A stretch of 64,000 nt of DNA from Megaustenia siamemsis (lineage: Eukaryota > Mollusca > Gastropoda > Stylommatophora > Ariophantidae), in contig JAVIAB010000049.1 in the NCBI GenBank assembly GCA_032433765.1, forward strand, positions 25,901,651 through 25,965,650, in the 5' to 3' direction. Of this stretch, positions 47,756-59,718 are shown piece by piece (positions within the stretch are counted from its first letter, which is position 1; the number at the start of each line of letters is the position of its first letter). The notes under the pieces were generated by a model, which had not been told where the DNA came from, did not search any database, and saw only the letters and a list, made by a program, of their open reading frames with translations. The translations under genes and the position numbers were made by a program.

Positions 47756-48600
47756 TAAAGTAAATTAAACTGAACTGAACTACATTGTACTAAACTAAAC
47801 AAATTTGAACTAAACTGAACTACAGTGTACTAAACTAAACAAATTTGAACTAAACTGAACTACAGTGTACTAAGCTAAACAAATTTGAACTAAACTGAAC
47901 AAAAGTGTACTAAACTAAACAAATATGAACTAAACTGAACTCAGTTAACAATTACTAAAACAACTAACTGAACTAAACTGAATTAATCTAAACCAAACTG
48001 AATTAAACTTAGCTAAACTAAATTGAACTGAACTAAACTATATTGAACTGAACTAAATTAAATTATACTGAACTAAACTAAACTAAACCAAACTAAACTG
48101 AACTAAACTAAACTAAACTGAACTGAACTAAACTAAACTGAACTAAACTGAACTAAACTAAGCTAAACTGAACTAAACTAAATGAACTAAACTAAACTAA
48201 ACTGAACTAAACTAAACTAAACTGAACTAAACAAAACTGAACTAAACTGAACTAAACTAAGCTAAACTGAACTAAACTAAAATGAACTAAACTAAACTAA
48301 ACTAAACCAAACCAAACTGAACTGAACTAAACTAAACTAAACTGAACTAAACTGAACTAAACTAAACTAAACCAAACTAAACTGAACTAAACTAAACTAA
48401 ACTAAACTAAACTAAACTAAACCAAACTAAACTGAACTAAGCTAAACTAAGCTAAACTAAACCGAACTAAACTAAACGAAACTAAACTAAGCTAAACTAA
48501 ACTAAACTAAACTATATTGAAATGAACTAAATTAAATTATACCGAACTAAACTAAATTAAACTAAACTAACTGAACTGAACTAAACTAAACTAAACTAAA
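47756..48600. repeat. (CTAAA)n/(CTGAA)n pentanucleotide array
   Basis: AACTAAACTGAACTAAACTA-type sequence with 5-bp periodicity, more diverged at the left. It passes directly into the 28-bp array. Confidence 0.95.
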
Positions 48601-48601
48601 C

Positions 48602-51600
48602 CGTTCTACGACTGCTAACTTTGTGAAACCGTTATCTGACTGCCTCCTTTGTCAAACCGTTCTCTGACTGCCAACTTTGACAAACCCCGTATGGCTGCCA
48701 ACTTTGTCAAACCGTTCTATGAATGCCACCTTTGTCAAACCTTTATATGACTACCAACTTCGTCAAATCGTTCAATGACTGCCAACTTTGTCAAACCGTT
48801 CTCTGACTACCAACTTTGTCAAACCGTTCTCTGACTACCAACTTTGTCAAACCTTTCTCTGACTACCAACTTTGTCAAACCGTTCTATGACTGCCAGCTT
48901 TGTCAAAACCGTTCTCTGACTGCCAACTTTATCAAACCGTTCTCTGACTACCAACTTTGTCAAACCGTTCAATGACTACCAACTTTGTCAAACGGTTTTC
49001 TGACTGCCAACTTTGTCAAACCGTTCTCTGACTACCAACTTTGTCAAACCGTTCAATGACTACCAACTTTGTCAAACCGTTCTCTGACTGCCAACGTTAT
49101 CAAACCGTTCTCTGACTACCAAATTTGTCAAACCGTTCTATGACTGCCAACTTTGTCAAACCGTTCTCTGACTACCAACTTTGTCAAACCGTTCTCTGAC
49201 TGCCAACTTTGTCAAACCGTTCTCTGACTACTAACTTTGTCAAACCGTTCTCTGACTGCCAACTTTGTCAAACCGTTCTCTGACTACCAACTTTGTCAAA
49301 CCGTTCTCTGACTACCAACTTTGTCAAACCGTTCTCTGACTACCAACTTTGTCAAACCGTTCTCTGACTGCCAACTTTGTCAAACCGTTCTCTGACTACC
49401 AACTTTGTCAAACCGTTCTCTGACTACCAACTTTATCAAACCGTTCTCTGACTGCCAACTTTATCAAACCGTTCTCTGACTACCAACTTTATCAAACCGT
49501 TCTCTGACTGCTAACTTTATCAAATCGTTCTATGACTGCTAACTTTGTCAAACCGTTCTTTGACTACCAACTTTATCAAATCGTTCTATGACTGCCAACT
49601 TTGTCAAACCGTTCTATGACTGCTAACTTTGTCAAACCGTTCTATGACTGCTAACTTTGTCAAACCGTTCTCTGACTGCCAACTTTATCAAACCGTTCTA
49701 TGACTGCCAACTTTGTCAAATCGTTCTATGACTGCTAACTTTGTCAAACCGTTCTATGACTGCTAACTTTGTCAAATCGTTCTATGACTGCCAACTTTGT
49801 CAAACCGCATATGACCGCCAACTTTGTCAAACCGCATATGACCGCCAACTTTGTCAAACCGTTCTCTGACTGCCAACTTAGTCAAATCGTTATATGACTG
49901 CCAACTTTGTCAAACCGTTCTCTGACTGCCAACTTTATCAAACCGTTCTCTGACTGCCAACTTTATCAAAACCGTTCTCTGACTGCCAACCTTGCCAAAC
50001 CGCATATGACCGCCAACTTTGTCAAACCGCATATGACCGCCAACTTTGTCAAACCGTTCTCTGACTGCCAACTTTGTCAAATCGTTCTCTGACTACAAAC
50101 TTTGTCAAACCGTTCTCTGACTGCCAACTTAGTCAAATCGTTATATGACTGCCAACTTTGTCAAACCGTTCTCTGACTGCCAACTTTATCAAACCGTTCT
50201 CTGACTGCCAACTTTATCAAACCGTTCTCTGACTGCCAACCTTGCCAAACCGCATATGACTGCCAACTTTATCAAACCGTTCTCTGACTGCCAACCTTGC
50301 CAAACCGCATATGACTGCCAACTTTATCAAAACGTTCTATGACTGCCAACTTTATCAAAACGTTCTATGACTGCCAACTTTATCAAAACGTTCTATGACT
50401 GCCAACTTTATCAAAACGTTCTATGACTGCCAACTTTATCAAACCGTTCTATGACTGCCAACTTTATCAAACCGTTCTCTGACTGCCAACCTTGCCAAAC
50501 CGCATATGACTGCCAACTTTGTCAAACCGTTCTCTGACTGCCAACTTTATCAAAACGTTCTATGACTGCCAACTTTATCAAACCGTTCTCTGACTGCCAA
50601 CCTTGCCAAACCGCATATGACTGCCAACTTTATCAAACCGTTCTCTGACTGCCAACTTTATCAAAACGTTCTATGACTGCCAACTTTATCAAAACGTTCT
50701 ATGACTGCCAACTTTATCAAAACGTTCTATGACTGCCAACTTTATCAAACCGTTCTATGACTACCAACTTTGTCAAACCGTTCTCTGACTGCCAACTATT
50801 TCAAACCGTTCTATGACTGCCAACTTTATCAAACCGTTCTCTGACTGCCAACTTTATCAAACCGTTCTATGACTGCCAACTTTATCAAACCGTTCTCTGA
50901 CTGCCAACTTTATCAAACCGTTCTATGACTGCCAACTTTGTCAAACCGTTCTATGACTGCCAACTTTGTCAAAACGTTCTATGACTGCCAACTTTATCAA
51001 AACGTTCTATGACTGCCAACTTTATCAAACCGTTCTATGACTGCCAACTTTATCAAAACGTTCTATGACTGCCAACATTATCAAAACGTTCTATGACTAC
51101 CAACTTTATCAAACCGTTCTATGACTACCAACTTTATCAAACCGTTCTCTGACTACCAACTTTATCAAACCGTTCTCTGACTACCAACTTTGTCAAACCG
51201 TTCAATAACTACCAACTTTGTCAAACCGTTCTCTGACTGCCAACTTTATCAAACCGTTCTCTGACTGCCAACTTTATCAAACCGTTCTATGACTGCCAAC
51301 TTTATCAAAACGTTCTATGACTGCCAACTTTATCAAAACGTTCTATGACTACCGACTTTATCAAACCGTTCTATGACTACCAACTTTGTCAAACGTTCTC
51401 TGACTACCAACTTTATCAAACCGTTCTATGACTACCAACTTTGTCAAACCGTTCAATGACTACCAACTTTGTCAAACCGTTCTCTGACTGCCAACTTTAT
51501 CAAACCGTTCTCTGACTACCAACTTTATCAAACCGTTCTTTGACTACCAACTTTGTCAAACCGTTCTCTGACTACCAACTTTATCAAACCGTTCTCTGAC

Positions 51601-53436
51601 TACCAACTTTATCAAACCGTTCTATGACTGCCAACTTTATCAAACCGTTCTCTGACTGCCAACTTTATCAAACCGTTCTATGACTGCCAACTTTATCAAA
51701 ACGTTCTATGACTACCAACTTTGTCAAACCGTTCTATGACTGCCAACTTTGTCAAACCGTTCTCTGACTACCAACTTTATCAAACCGTTCTCTGACTACA
51801 AACTTTGTCAAACCGTTCTATGACTGCCAACTTTGTCAAACCGTTCTCTGACTACCAACTTTATCAAACCGTTCTCTGACTGCCAACTTTATCAAACCGT
51901 TCTATGACTGCTAACTTTATCAAACCGTTCTATGACTGCCAACTTTATCAAACCGTTCTATGACTACCAACTTTGTCAAACCGTTCTCTGACTACCAACT
52001 TTATCAAACCGTTCTCTGACTACCAACTTTATCAAACCGTTCTCTGACTGCCAACTTTATCAAACCGTTCTATGACTGCCAACTTTATCAAACCGTTCTC
52101 TGACTGCCAACTTTATCAAACCGTTCTATGACTGCCAACTTTGTCAAACCGTTCTATGACTGCCAACTTTGTCAAACCGTTCTCTGACTACCAACTTTAT
52201 CAAACCGTTCTCTGACTACCAACTTTATCAAACCGTTCTCTGACTACCAACTTTATCAAACTGTTCTCTGACTACCAACTTTGTCAAACCGTTCTATGAC
52301 TGCTAACTTTGTCAAACCGTTCTCTGACTGCCAACTTTATCAAACCGTTCTATGACTGCCAACTTTATCAAACGTTCTCTGACTACCAACTTTATCAAAC
52401 CGTTCTCTGACTACCAACTTTATCAAACCGTTCTCTGACTGCCAACTTTATCAAAACGTTCTATGACTGCCAACTTTATCAAAAACGTTCTCTGACTACC
52501 AACTTTATCAAAACGTTCTATGACTACCAACTTTATCAAACCGTTCTATGACTGCCAACTTTGTCAAACCGTTCTCTGACTGCCAACTTTGTCAAACCGT
52601 TCTATGACTGCCAACTTTTTCAAACCGTTCTATGACTGCCAACTTTGTCAAACCGTTCTATGACTGCCAACTTTGTCAAACCGTTCTCTGACTACCAACT
52701 TTATCAAAACGTTCTATGACTGCCAACTTTATCAAAACGTTCTATGACTACCAACTTTATCAAACCGTTCTCTGACTACCAACTTTATCAAACCGTTCTC
52801 TGACTACCAACTTTATCAAACCGTTATCTGACTACCAACTTTATCAAACCGTTCTCTGACTACCAACTTTATCAAACCGTTCTCTGACTGCCAACTTTAT
52901 CAAACCGTTCTCTGACTACCAACTTTATCAAACCGTTCTCTGACTGCCAACTTTATCAAACCGTTCTATGACTGCCAACTTTGTCAAACCGTTCTCTGAC
53001 TGCCAACTTTATCAAACCGTTCTATGACTGCCAACTTTGTCAAACCGTTCTATGACTGCCAACTTTGTCAAACCGTTCTATGACTACCAACTTTATCAAA
53101 CCGTTCTATGACTGCCAACTTTATCAAACCGTTCTATGACTGCCAACTTTGTCAAACCGTTCTATGACTGCCAACTCTGTCAAACCGTTCTATGACTACC
53201 AATTTTATCAAACCGTTCTATGACTACCAACTTTATCAAACCGTTCTCTGACTACCAACTTTATCAAACCGTTCTCTGACTACCACTTTATCAAACCGTT
53301 CTATGACTGCCAACTTTGTCAAACCGTTCTATGACTGCCAACTTTGTCAAACCGTTCTATGACTGCCAACTTTGACAAATTATTCTCTGATTGCCAACTT
53401 TGTCAAACCATTCTATGACTGCCAACCTTGTCAAAC
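48602..53436. repeat. 4.8-kb 28-bp minisatellite, about 172 copies
   Basis: The unit has TCTGACTGCCAACTTTGTCA and AACCGTTC, with TATCA/GTCA, ACCA/GCCA and TCTATG/TCTCTG variants in mosaic. It reaches to about 8 bp from the splice donor of the SLC5 exon at 53560-53445. Confidence 0.97.
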
Positions 53437-53444
53437 TAATTTAC

Positions 53445-53560
53445 CTGAAACTTTAGCGATGATTGTAGCCTTAAACTCTGAGAATCTGGGTCCCACAATT
53501 GGGTGGACCACATCGGCCCACAGAAGAGCTGACAAGCTGCTCAAACCAGAGGATAGAGTG
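53445..53560 (-). CDS. SLC5-like symporter exon (Na+-site serine cluster)
   Basis: The exon is 116 nt. Acceptor CCAACAG occupies 53567-53561 and the donor is TTTCAG|GTAAAT at 53444. The leading C completes a serine codon begun in the previous exon. The translation runs TLSSGLSSLSALLWADVVHP, then IVGPRFSEFKATIIAKVS and a first-position G. It aligns with family text of the form STVSSGLNSLA-VT-EDFI-P...; the paired serines are the conserved Na2-site residues of LeuT-fold SLC5 carriers. No frame interruption is seen. The adjacent 28-bp minisatellite (4.8 kb) ends about 10 bp outside the donor, so the splice site is effectively at the array edge. Confidence 0.93.
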
Positions 53561-53753
53561 CTGTTGGATGAAATCAGTTTTATATCAGCATATGTGTGTA
53601 TGGGGATGTGGGAGTGTGTGGGACATCACACAATATGACAACTCCTACATCGGCTGTCTTGATCCTGTTGGAACTGTGTCTCCATGACAGCTGCCATAAC
53701 TTTCTCACTGTCCAGCGAATGATGTCCATTCTTTGCTGCAGTTCTACCCGGTT

Positions 53754-53758
<5 letters not shown>

Positions 53759-53799
<41 letters not shown>
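53759..53799. repeat. (TC)n microsatellite
   Basis: About 20 dinucleotide units in the intron between SLC5 exons. Confidence 0.95.
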
Positions 53800-53801
<2 letters not shown>

Positions 53802-53822
53802 CTGGTACCATATTCGGCACAT

Positions 53823-54538
53823 GATACATCATCATCAAGTACCACGACTGCTGGCGTAGATGCTCATGTCTCTCCACAGCTTTCAATCTCGACAGTTATT
53901 TATCATTTCTATTGTTGACCTTCTGCCAAGCCATTCTCTTAAGCTGTCTGGTATCTTTTCTCTTTGCTTCCCTCTACCTCTTTGTCTCTCAACTTTCTCA
54001 GTTGTTACAATATATTCCAGCTGTTACATGGCCAGAAAATGATGATTTTTTCTTCCTAACATTGGAAATTAACTCTCTTTTTGCTTTGATCTCTCTCGGA
54101 ACATTTTCATTACTCTTCTTAGCTGTCCATGGTATTCTCAAAATTCTTCTGTAAAACCACATTTCTACAGACTCCAGTGATTTTCTTGTCCGTTGTCATA
54201 TTGTCCATGATTAACATCCATATGTTAATACTGGCTCTACATAACATTTAAGTACTCTTTTTCTTGTTTCTATTGTTAAAAATGGATTGCACAGTATCTT
54301 CATCATTTTTTGGAAAGCTGCTTTTGCCTGAGCAATTCTGCATATCACCTTTGTTGTACATCTACCATCTGAGGTTAATGTTGTTCCCAGATATTTAAAT
54401 TCATTTACCTGTATAATATTGTTCCACTTGTCTTTATTGTGCATTGCAGTGAAGTCTTTTTCTTTGTTGTTACCATTACTTCTGTCTATTTGCTTTTGAG
54501 GCTCACTCCTTTATTTTTGCTTTCTTTCGTTATAATGT
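53823..54538 (-). mobile_element. Non-LTR retrotransposon 3' end, family A (longest copy)
   Basis: The minus strand carries NKDKWNNIIQVNEFKYLGTT, LTSDGRCTTKVICRIAQAKA, RKRVLKCYVEPVLTYGC and the later IPWTAKKSN and FFGH segments in more than one frame. A (GAT)n tail is at 53826-53836. It gives the unamplified form of the codons expanded at 32283-32512. Confidence 0.87.
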
Positions 54539-54842
54539 CTAACAAAATGTTCTGAAAGAGGTCAAAACAAAAAGAGAGCTAATTTCCAATATTAGGAAGA
54601 AACAATCATCATTTTGTGGCCATGTGATGAGAAGGGAACAGCTGGAATATATTGTAACAACTGGGAAAATTGAGGGACGAAGAGGTAGAAGGAAGCAAAG
54701 AGAAGAGATATCAGACAGCTTAAGAGATTGACTTGGCAGAAGGTCAACAAAAGAAATGATAAATAACTGTCGAGATGGAAAGCTGTGGAGAAACGTGATC
54801 ACCTACGCCAGTTGGCCCGGTACTTGATGATGATGATGATGG
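54539..54842 (+). mobile_element. Non-LTR retrotransposon 3' end, family A, head-to-head with the previous copy
   Basis: The plus strand reads NVLKEVKTKRELISNIRKKQ, GHVMRREQLEYIVTTGKIEG, then a DRKLWRNVITYAS-like end and a GATGATGATGATGG tail. It abuts the minus copy with no spacer. Confidence 0.87.
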
Positions 54843-54984
54843 TGTTTATTAACATATTTTGTTGTACTGTGTTTCGCACCTTTGATCCTGCTCTCCTTGC
54901 TGTTGTTTCTTTTAATGAGTGAAGGTGTGTCCCTGACCCTAACGGTGAAGATGTGTCAAAACCTGCCTGTCGGAAGGCGCAATG

Positions 54985-55090
54985 AGAGATGGTGGACTTC
55001 CGGTCAATATGGCGAATAGGCGGCAAGGAGCCGTTGAGGCACTGTCTGAAAAGTGTTACTTGTTGCAGTTCCTCATATTCAAAGTCCGGC
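54985..55090 (+). repeat. Dispersed repeat X, partial copy 3
   Basis: GGTGGACTTCCGGTCAATAT, GGCGAATAGGCGGC and CTGTCTGAAAAGTGTTACTT match the first 100 bp of copy 2 at 44505-44610. Confidence 0.75.
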
Positions 55091-55249
55091 TTGGGTTCAC
55101 TCAGCCATTGAAAATGGGTACCATAAATATTTTTATTATCTTTTTAGAAAGTGGGTCTTGATAGGGACCACGTTGCCTAATCAAAAATTGTGCGATCTGT
55201 CGCAGACAACAATGACAGTAGCAGCATTCACCTTCAGACATGGAAGTCT

Positions 55250-57322
55250 TTCTTTACTTCACAACTATTAATGGTAACTCTAGCAAAAATATGGACAGCA
55301 AAACCACAAGCCGTCAAGCATGGATGAAGTCTTTCTTTATTACACAACTATTAATGGTAACTCTAGCAAAAATATGGACAGCAAAACCACAAGCCGTCAA
55401 GCATGGGTGAAGTCTTTCTTTAGTACACAACTATTAATGGTAACTCTAGCAAAAATATGGACAGCAAAACCACAAGCCGTCAAGCATGGATGAAGTCTTT
55501 CTTTATTACACAACTATTAATGGTAACTCTAGCAAAAATATTGACAGCAAAACCACTAGCCGTCAAGCATGGAAGTAAGTCTTTCTTTACTACACAACTA
55601 TTAACGGTAACTCTAGCAAAAATATGGGAGCCGCGATAGCTCAGTGGTTAGTGAACTGGACTACAAAGGAAAAGATGGAGGGTTCGATCATAAACCGACG
55701 GCTTCCGGGTTCACCTAGCCTTAAATGGGTACCGGATTTTTTTTCTGGGAAAGTAAAGCAGCACGGGCGTAATACCTACCACATTACCCCAAAATCATGT
55801 GCTGAAGGTCTGTAAAATATAGGGTCACTAACACCATATTTCCTTATACGCCACTTGGCGTGACGGGGGTACTTTACTTTACTTTACTAGCAGAAATATG
55901 GACAGCAAAACCACAAGCCGTCAAACATGGATGAAGTCTTTCTTTAGTAAACAACTATTAATGGTACCTCTAGCAAAAATATGGACAGCAAAATCACAGG
56001 CCGTCAAGTATGGATGGAAGTCTTTCTTTACTACAAAACTATTAATGGTAACTCTAGCAAAAATATGGACAGCAAAACCACAGGCCGTCAAGCATGGAAG
56101 GAAGTTTTTCTTTACTACAAAACTATTAACGGTAACTCTAGCAAAAATATGGACAGCAAAACCACAGGCCGTCAAGCATGGATGGAAGTCTTTCTTTACT
56201 ACACAACTATTAACGGTAACTCTAGCAAAAAATATGGACAGCAAAACCACAGGCCGTCAAGCATGGATGGAAGTCTTTCTTTAGTACACAACTATTAACG
56301 GTAACTCTAGCAAAAATATGGACAGCAAAACCACAAGCCGTCAAGCATGGAAGTAAGTCTTTCTTTAGTACACAACTATTAACGATAACTCTAGCAAAAA
56401 TATGGACAGCAAAACCACAGGCCGTCAAGCATGGAAGGAAGTTTTCTTTACTACAAAACTATTAACGGTAACTCTAGCAAAAATATGGACAGCAAAACCA
56501 CAGGCCGTCAAGCATGGATGGAAGTCTTTCTTTACTAAACAACTATTAACGGTAACTCTAGCAAAAAATATGGACAGCAAAACCACAGGCCGTCAAGCAT
56601 GGATGGAAGTCTTTCTTTAGTACACAACTATTAACGGTAACTCTAGCAAAAATATGGACAGCAAAACCACAAGCCGTCAAGCATGGAAGTAAGTCTTTCT
56701 TTAGTACACAACTATTAACGATAACTCTAGCAAAAATATGGACAGCAAAACCACAGGCCGTCAAGCATGGAAGGAATTCTTTCTTTAGTACACAACTATT
56801 AACGGTAACTCTAGCAAAAATATGGACAGCAAAACCACAAGCCGTCAAGCATGGAAGTAAGTCTTTCTTTACTACACAACTATTAACGGTAACTCTAGCA
56901 AAAAATATGGACAGCAAAACCACAGGCCGTCAAGCATGGATGGAAGTCTTTCTTTACTACATAACTATTAACGGTAACTCTAGCAAAAATATGGACAGCA
57001 AAACCACAAGCCGTCAAGCATGGAAGTAAGTCTTTCTTTAGTACACAACTATTAACGGTAACTCTAGCAAAAATATGGACAGCAAAACCACAGGCCGTCA
57101 AGCACGGAAGTAAGTCTTTCTTTAGTACACAGCTATTAACGGTAACTCTAGCAAAAATATGGACAGCAAAACCACAAGCTGTCAAGCATGGAAGTAAGTC
57201 TTTCTTTAGTACACAACTATTAACGGTAACTCTAGCAAAAATACGGACAGCAAAACCACAAGCCGTCAAGCATGGAAGGAAGTCTTTCTTTACTACACAA
57301 CTATTAATGGTAACTCTAGTAA
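55250..57322. repeat. 84-bp minisatellite, about 21 copies, interrupted by a SINE
   Basis: The unit has AACTATTAACGGTAACTCTA, GCAAAAATATGGACAGCAAA, CCACAGGCCGTCAAGCATGG and AAGTCTTTCTTTAC. 84 is a multiple of three, so long frames (AVHIFARVTVNSCV on the minus strand) stay open, but their content is purely the repeat. It ends about 25 bp from an SLC5 splice donor. Confidence 0.95.
55628..55886 (+). mobile_element. SINE-1 copy inserted in the 84-bp array
   Basis: The 15-bp duplication CTAGCAAAAATATGG (55613-55627) and CTAGCAGAAATATGG (55887-55901), one mismatch, sits in the array unit. The SINE is complete. Confidence 0.94.
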
Positions 57323-57348
57323 TAACGTGAAGATCTTCAGGAACTGAC

Positions 57349-57437
57349 CTCAAAGATGCGCTGAACAAGGCAGCCAGGAACAGACCAGGCATACCGGGAA
57401 GGTTTTCAAAAATGTCCATCACCAGTAAAGGTATGAT
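57349..57437 (-). CDS. SLC5-like symporter exon (LPG-PGLF motif)
   Basis: The exon is 89 nt. The acceptor has a good polypyrimidine tract (TTTCTCTCCTTTCAG, ending at 57438) and the donor is GAG|GTCAGT at 57348. It encodes IIPLLVMDIFENLPGMPGLF followed by LAALFSASL and the first two bases of a serine codon. This matches the most conserved SLC5 stretch, where family members read LLPYFVMD...LPGLPGLF...FSGSLST. Phase 2 at the end fits the single leading C of the next exon. It is squeezed between an 84-bp array (ending about 25 bp from the donor) and a 26-bp array (starting about 20 bp from the acceptor). Confidence 0.93.
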
Positions 57438-57454
57438 CTGAAAGGAGAGAAAAT

Positions 57455-58688
57455 GGAATAAATAAAGCAACAGTAACATTAGAATAAATAAGGCAACAGT
57501 AACATTAGAATAAATAAGGCATCAGTAACATTAGAATAAATAAGGCAACAGTAAAATTAGAATAAATAAGGCAACCGTAACATTAGAATAAATAAGGCAA
57601 CAGTAAAATTAGAATAAATAAGGCAACAGTAACATTAGAATAAATAAGGCAACAGTAACATTAGAATAAATAAGGCAACAGTAACATTAGAATAAATAAG
57701 GCAACAGTAAAATTAGAATAAATAAGGCAACCGTAACATTAGAATAAATAAGGCAACAGTAAAATTAGAATAAATAAGGCGACCGTAACATTAGAATAAA
57801 TAAAGCGACAGTAACATTAGAATAAATAAGGCGACAGTAACATTAGAATAAAAAAAACAACAGTAACATTAGCATCAATAAAGCAACAGTAATATTAAAA
57901 TAAATAAGCCGACAGTAACATTAGAATAAATAAGGCGACAGTAACATTAGTATAAATAGGCGACAATTACATTAGAATAAACAAAGCAACAGTAACATTA
58001 GAATAAATAATGCAACAGTAACATTAGAATAAATAAGGCAACGGTAACATTAGAATAAATAAGGCAACAGTAACATTAAAATAAATAAGGATACAGTAAC
58101 ATTAGAATAAATAAGGCGACAGTAACATTAGAATAAATAAGGCAACAGTAAAATTAGAATAAATAAGGCAACAGTAACATTAGAATAAATAAGGCAACAG
58201 TAACATTAGAATAAATAAGGCAACAGTAACATTAGAATAAATAAGGCAACAGTAAAATTAGAATAAATAAGGCAACCGTAACATTAGAATAAATAAGGCA
58301 ACAGTAAAATTAGAATAAATAAGGCAACCGTAACATTAAAATAAATAAAGCGACAGTAACATTAGAATAAATAAGGCGACAGTAACATTAGAATAAAAAA
58401 AACAACAGTAACATTAGCATCAATAAAGCAACAGTAATATTAAAATAAATAAGGCGACAGTAACATTAGTATAAATAGGCGACAATTACATTAGAATAAA
58501 CAAAGCAACAGTAACATTAGAATAAATAAGGCAACAGTAACATTAGAATAAATAAGGCGACAGTAACATTAGAATAAATAAGAATGCAGTAACATTAGAA
58601 TACATAAGGCAACAGTAACATTAGAATAAATAAGGCAACAGTAACATTAGAATAAATAAGGCAACAGTAACATTAGAATAAAAAAGGC
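57455..58688. repeat. 26-bp minisatellite, about 47 copies, with internal duplication
   Basis: The unit is AATAAATAAGGCAACAGTAA plus CATTAG. The rare marker AGCATCAATAAAGCAACAG appears at 57871 and 58416, 545 bp apart, showing a block duplication. It starts about 17 bp from an SLC5 acceptor. Confidence 0.95.
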
Positions 58689-59718
58689 AGAAGTAGCAAT
58701 AGTTACATCAATAATAGTTGCAACATTAACAAAAGTTACATCAATACTATATGCTACATTAACAATAGTTACATCAAAAAAGTTTCATCAATAATAGTTG
58801 CAACATCAATAATAAATACATCAACAACAGTTACAACATCAACAATAGTAACATTAACAATAGTTACATCAACAATAGTTACATAAAAAATAGTTACATT
58901 AACAATAGTTACATCAACACAAGTTTCACCAATAATAGTTACAACATCAATAATAAATACATCAACAATAGTTAAATCAACAACAGTTACATCAACAATA
59001 GATACAACAACAATAGTTACATCAACAATAGTTACAACAACAATAGTTACATCAACATTAGTTACAACAACAATAGTTACATCAACAATAGTTACATCAA
59101 CAACAGTTACAACAACAATAGTTACATCAACAATAGTTACATCAACAATAGTTACATCAACAATAGTTACAGCAACAACAGTTACATCAACAACAGTTAC
59201 ATCAACAAGTTACATCCACAATAGTTACATCAACAAGTTACATCAACATCAGTTACATCAACAATAGTTACATCAACACTAGTTACAACAACAATAGTTA
59301 CATCAACAATAGTTATATCAACAATAGTTACATCCACAATAGTTACATCAAAAAGTTACATCAACATCAGTTACATCAACAATAGTTACATCAACACTAG
59401 TTACACCAACAATAGTTACATCAACAATAGTTATATCAACAATAGTTACATCAACAATAGTTACATCAACAATTGTTATAAACTCAACAATAGTTACATC
59501 AACAATAGATACATCAAGGATAGTTATATCAACAATAGTTACATCAACAATAGTTGCATCAACAATAGTTACATCAACAATAGTTACAACATCAACAATA
59601 GTTACAACCTCAACAATAGTTACATCAACAATAGTTACATCAACAATAGTTACATAGACAATAGTTACAATACCAACAACAGTTATATCAACAATAGTTA
59701 CAACCTAAACAATAGTTA
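58689..59718. repeat. 15-bp minisatellite, left part
   Basis: The unit is ACAATAGTTACATCA with ACAACC insert variants. The left edge is degenerate. Confidence 0.95.

Noticed and set aside
55898..57479. Long frames of AVHIFARVTVNSCV or KIWTAKPQAVKHG type
   Set aside because: Products of the 84-bp array. Only the part at 57349-57437 is coding, and that belongs to the SLC5 exon.
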